A stretch of 64,000 nucleotides of DNA, taken from the NCBI GenBank assembly GCA_031002005.1, contig JARYHS010009186.1, positions 181,500,437-181,564,436 on the forward strand, given 5' to 3'. This DNA comes from Vandiemenella viatica (Eukaryota; Arthropoda; Insecta; Orthoptera; Morabidae). The first letter of the stretch is position 1. Each line of letters starts with the position of its first letter. The translations under genes were made by a program, and so were the position numbers. Shown here piece after piece: positions 62,285 to 64,000 of this stretch. The notes under the pieces are model-generated. The model did not search any database. It worked only from the letters and a program-made list of their open reading frames with translations, and was not told the origin of the DNA.

Positions 62285-62470
62285 TACTAATTTTTGATTA
62301 CATCCAGATTTGTCTCTTGACTCAGATGGTTACGGCGTACGATTTGGGAACTGAAAGTCCCTGGTTCAAATCCCTGTCTCAGCTATAATTTTTCCGAGTC
62401 TTAAAATTGACATTCACGTCTGGCAAAGCTTTGATTTGTTAATGCTAAGATGCTAGGACGCGTCGTGGTT
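62285..62470 (+). repeat. SINE family B, inverted copy 2
   Basis: Box A GACTCAGATGGTTACGGCGT and box B TGGTTCAAATCCCTG, then TTAAAATTGACATTCACGTC and the shared end TGGCAAAGCTTTGATTTGTT. Better preserved than copy 1. Confidence 0.7.
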
Positions 62471-63199
62471 CGAATTTCACGTTAATCTGTAGTTTTCAAA
62501 TTAGGTGACAACGATAGAGGTATACTGCGCCGCTGATAACTCTGTGATAGGAATTTATAGAGCACAGGAAATTATTATTATTTTATAGAATCTTTGCGGT
62601 CTGCATTTAAATAAAAATGTATAATAATCAAATTCTTTTTTGTTAAAAAAATATTGAGTGAATCGAAAGTAACCTCAACCAAAATAAAAACGTTAAATGT
62701 GAAGTGAGAGACGCTTGACATTTCATTGTGACTATGTACAGAGACACGAGAATCTTTCAATCCAGTACAGTGTGACGATCATTTGTTAAAACTGCTTTTG
62801 AATACTATTTTTGTCCATAAGAGTTCAAACACTTGGGAGATAACAGACAAAAAAAAGAGTATTTTAACGTACTTTATTATTTCGTAGATTATAAAGTACA
62901 ATACTCTATAATAAAGTACGGGTGATAGCCGCAGCTACGATCCCCAAATAACTTTTAAGGTAATTTTTTAATATTAATTCCGTGAAACAGCCAAGTGTAT
63001 ACGTTAAAGGAGACGGAAGACCTAGTAGGAAACCGTCCGTCACACGGCCGTGCTACGGACCAGTGTGGAAGCGAGGGGGGCGAGCCGACACTCGGCCCAG
63101 TGTCGGTGCGGTGACGGCTCGGGCTTGGCTCGGTCTAGTGTGGCCTGACCTTTAATTGTAAGTCAAAAAATCGTTGCGTATTGAAGAGGAAACAGCATC

Positions 63200-63425
63200 C
63201 AGTCCAGCGGGGAGCGGTAACGCTCTGGCCTTGCATTTGGAGGACATGGGTTCAAATCCCGTCGGGCCATTCAGAGTTCGGTTTTATATAGTTTCCTCAA
63301 ATCACTTCAGGCTAATTCATTGACGGTTACTCAAAATCAATGGCAGAATTCCTTCCTGTTTCTGCCACTATCCTCTCCCGCATCTAATGATCTCGACACC
63401 AACGAGACGTAATACGCGTGGGAAA
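63200..63425 (+). repeat. tRNA-derived SINE, family A
   Basis: GGAGCGGTAACGCTCTGGCC, GGGTTCAAATCCCGTCGGGC, body AAATCACTTCAGGCTAATTC and end CATCTAATGATCTCGACACC, followed by an A-rich tail. No clean target duplication found. Confidence 0.8.
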
Positions 63426-63641
63426 AAAGAAAACCGTATCAATATGGCAGGTAGAGAAGAAGTACGGAGTATGAAACGTTGTAATACGTAGCATCCAGTG
63501 ATGTAGGCAGCAGACATGTTGTATTGCCTCAGACAAAATTAACTACGCCGTCATCCCTGGATTATTAGAGGGAAATAACTAACTCTGTCGTGTGGGGAGT
63601 GGTGTCATCCCTATACAAATAGTTCAAAAGCTGACTACAAG

Positions 63642-63813
63642 GTACGGAACGAATTCAGCCATGGCTTTTTGAAGGGAGCATCCCGGTATTCGCCTGGAGT
63701 GATTTGGGAAAACCATGGAAAACCCAAATCTGGAAGCCCGGACGAGGATTCGAACCGGCGTCCTCCCGAATGAGAGGTCAGAACGTTAACCGCTCACCCA
63801 CCACGCTCGGTAA
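63642..63813 (-). repeat. tRNA-derived SINE, family A, 3'-truncated
   Basis: Read right to left it starts ACCGAGCGTGGTGGGTGAGC with box B GGTTCGAATCCTCG, and runs to CATGGCTGAATTCGTTCCGT, where the family sequence stops without a tail. Confidence 0.83.
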
Positions 63814-63875
63814 TAGGCAACTGTCTTTGGTCGTGCGAATTATGTGGTGTACTTAATACATTTTGTTTGTGTAGA

Positions 63876-64000
63876 GAACTCAAATGGATCATCACAGAAA
63901 TCTGGGAAACAGAAAAATTATCAGAAGACTGGAAGTGCGTACTCATCCATTGTACAAGAAAAGTGACAGGATTGATGTGAATATTTTCAAAGGAATTTCC
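63876..64000 (+). pseudogene. non-LTR reverse-transcriptase fragment at window edge
   Basis: LKWIITEIWETEKLSEDWK, then after a one-base shift HPLYKKSDRIDVNIFKGIS. This matches the I-x-x-IWE-E-x-x-P-x-DWK and I-x-P-x-x-KKGD-x-x-x-x-N-x-RGIS region of insect non-LTR reverse transcriptases. It continues beyond the window. Confidence 0.75.

Larger units (their letters stand above)
61724..63151 (+). mobile_element. PIF/Harbinger-type element 4, TTA target duplication
   Basis: Left AGTTCGGGCCACCCTAGACC; the reverse complement of the right end is AGGTCAGGCCACACTAGACC, with CGAGCC and more GC-rich text inside. TTA flanks both ends (61721-61723 and 63152-63154). 1428 bp. It carries the start of a MADF gene and two SINE copies in opposite orientation. 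Confidence 0.83.

Noticed and set aside
1..64000. CRISPR arrays, bacterial operons, rRNA genes
   Set aside because: No regularly spaced short repeats, ribosome-binding sites or conserved rRNA text; the window is eukaryotic.

Overview
The window is a piece of animal nuclear DNA, most likely from an insect, and possibly a polyneopteran such as a grasshopper, cricket or stick insect. The evidence is the exon-intron structure, AT-rich introns and intergenic DNA, tRNA-derived SINEs with poly(A) tails and target-site duplications, and a wide mix of DNA transposons and non-LTR retrotransposon fossils. The order-level call rests only on the SINE resembling orthopteran-type SINEs as I remember them. 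There is nothing bacterial: no operons and no CRISPR.

One host gene is clearly recognised: the 3' part of Rho-associated kinase (ROCK / Rok), plus strand, nine coding exons at 3826-21934, followed by a 3' UTR of about 1.2 kb. These exons encode the end of the coiled coil with the Rho-binding region and the PH domain that is split by a C1 domain. A 15.8-kb intron (4286-20115) separates the second and third visible exons. It is packed with transposable elements: a Penelope-type GIY-YIG remnant, a mariner with inverted repeats, tandem tRNA-like units, an IS630-type transposase fossil, a 2.9-kb long-inverted-repeat element, a PIF/Harbinger element and a small MITE. The exon at 20435-20653 lacks one base needed to keep frame, so the assembled sequence would truncate ROCK before its PH-C1 module.

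From about 23.2 kb to the end I see no convincing multi-exon host gene. There are two weak candidates: a THAP-type first exon at 32153-32223 (+), and a GC-richer open segment with plausible splice sites near 47.3-47.6 kb (-). The rest is a layered transposon landscape. 23-35 kb holds foldback elements, MITEs and a P-element/THAP9-like fossil. 35.9-41.9 kb holds two hAT elements, each with a perfect 8-bp target duplication. 42.8-51.8 kb holds SINEs, reverse-transcriptase tails, an RNase H fossil and a complete-length Tc1 element. 54.4-57.5 kb is an older repeat split by a hAT MITE and by an element with inverted arms of about 570 bp. 59.5-63.2 kb is a run of three PIF/Harbinger-type elements almost end to end.

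The most unusual object is the element at about 55150-57400. Its long inverted arms enclose a decayed minus-strand gene whose PIN/XPG-like segment is followed by a conserved body and a Cys-rich tail. I infer a distant link to Academ-type transposons, but this needs a profile search. The best-supported functional question is the ROCK frameshift.
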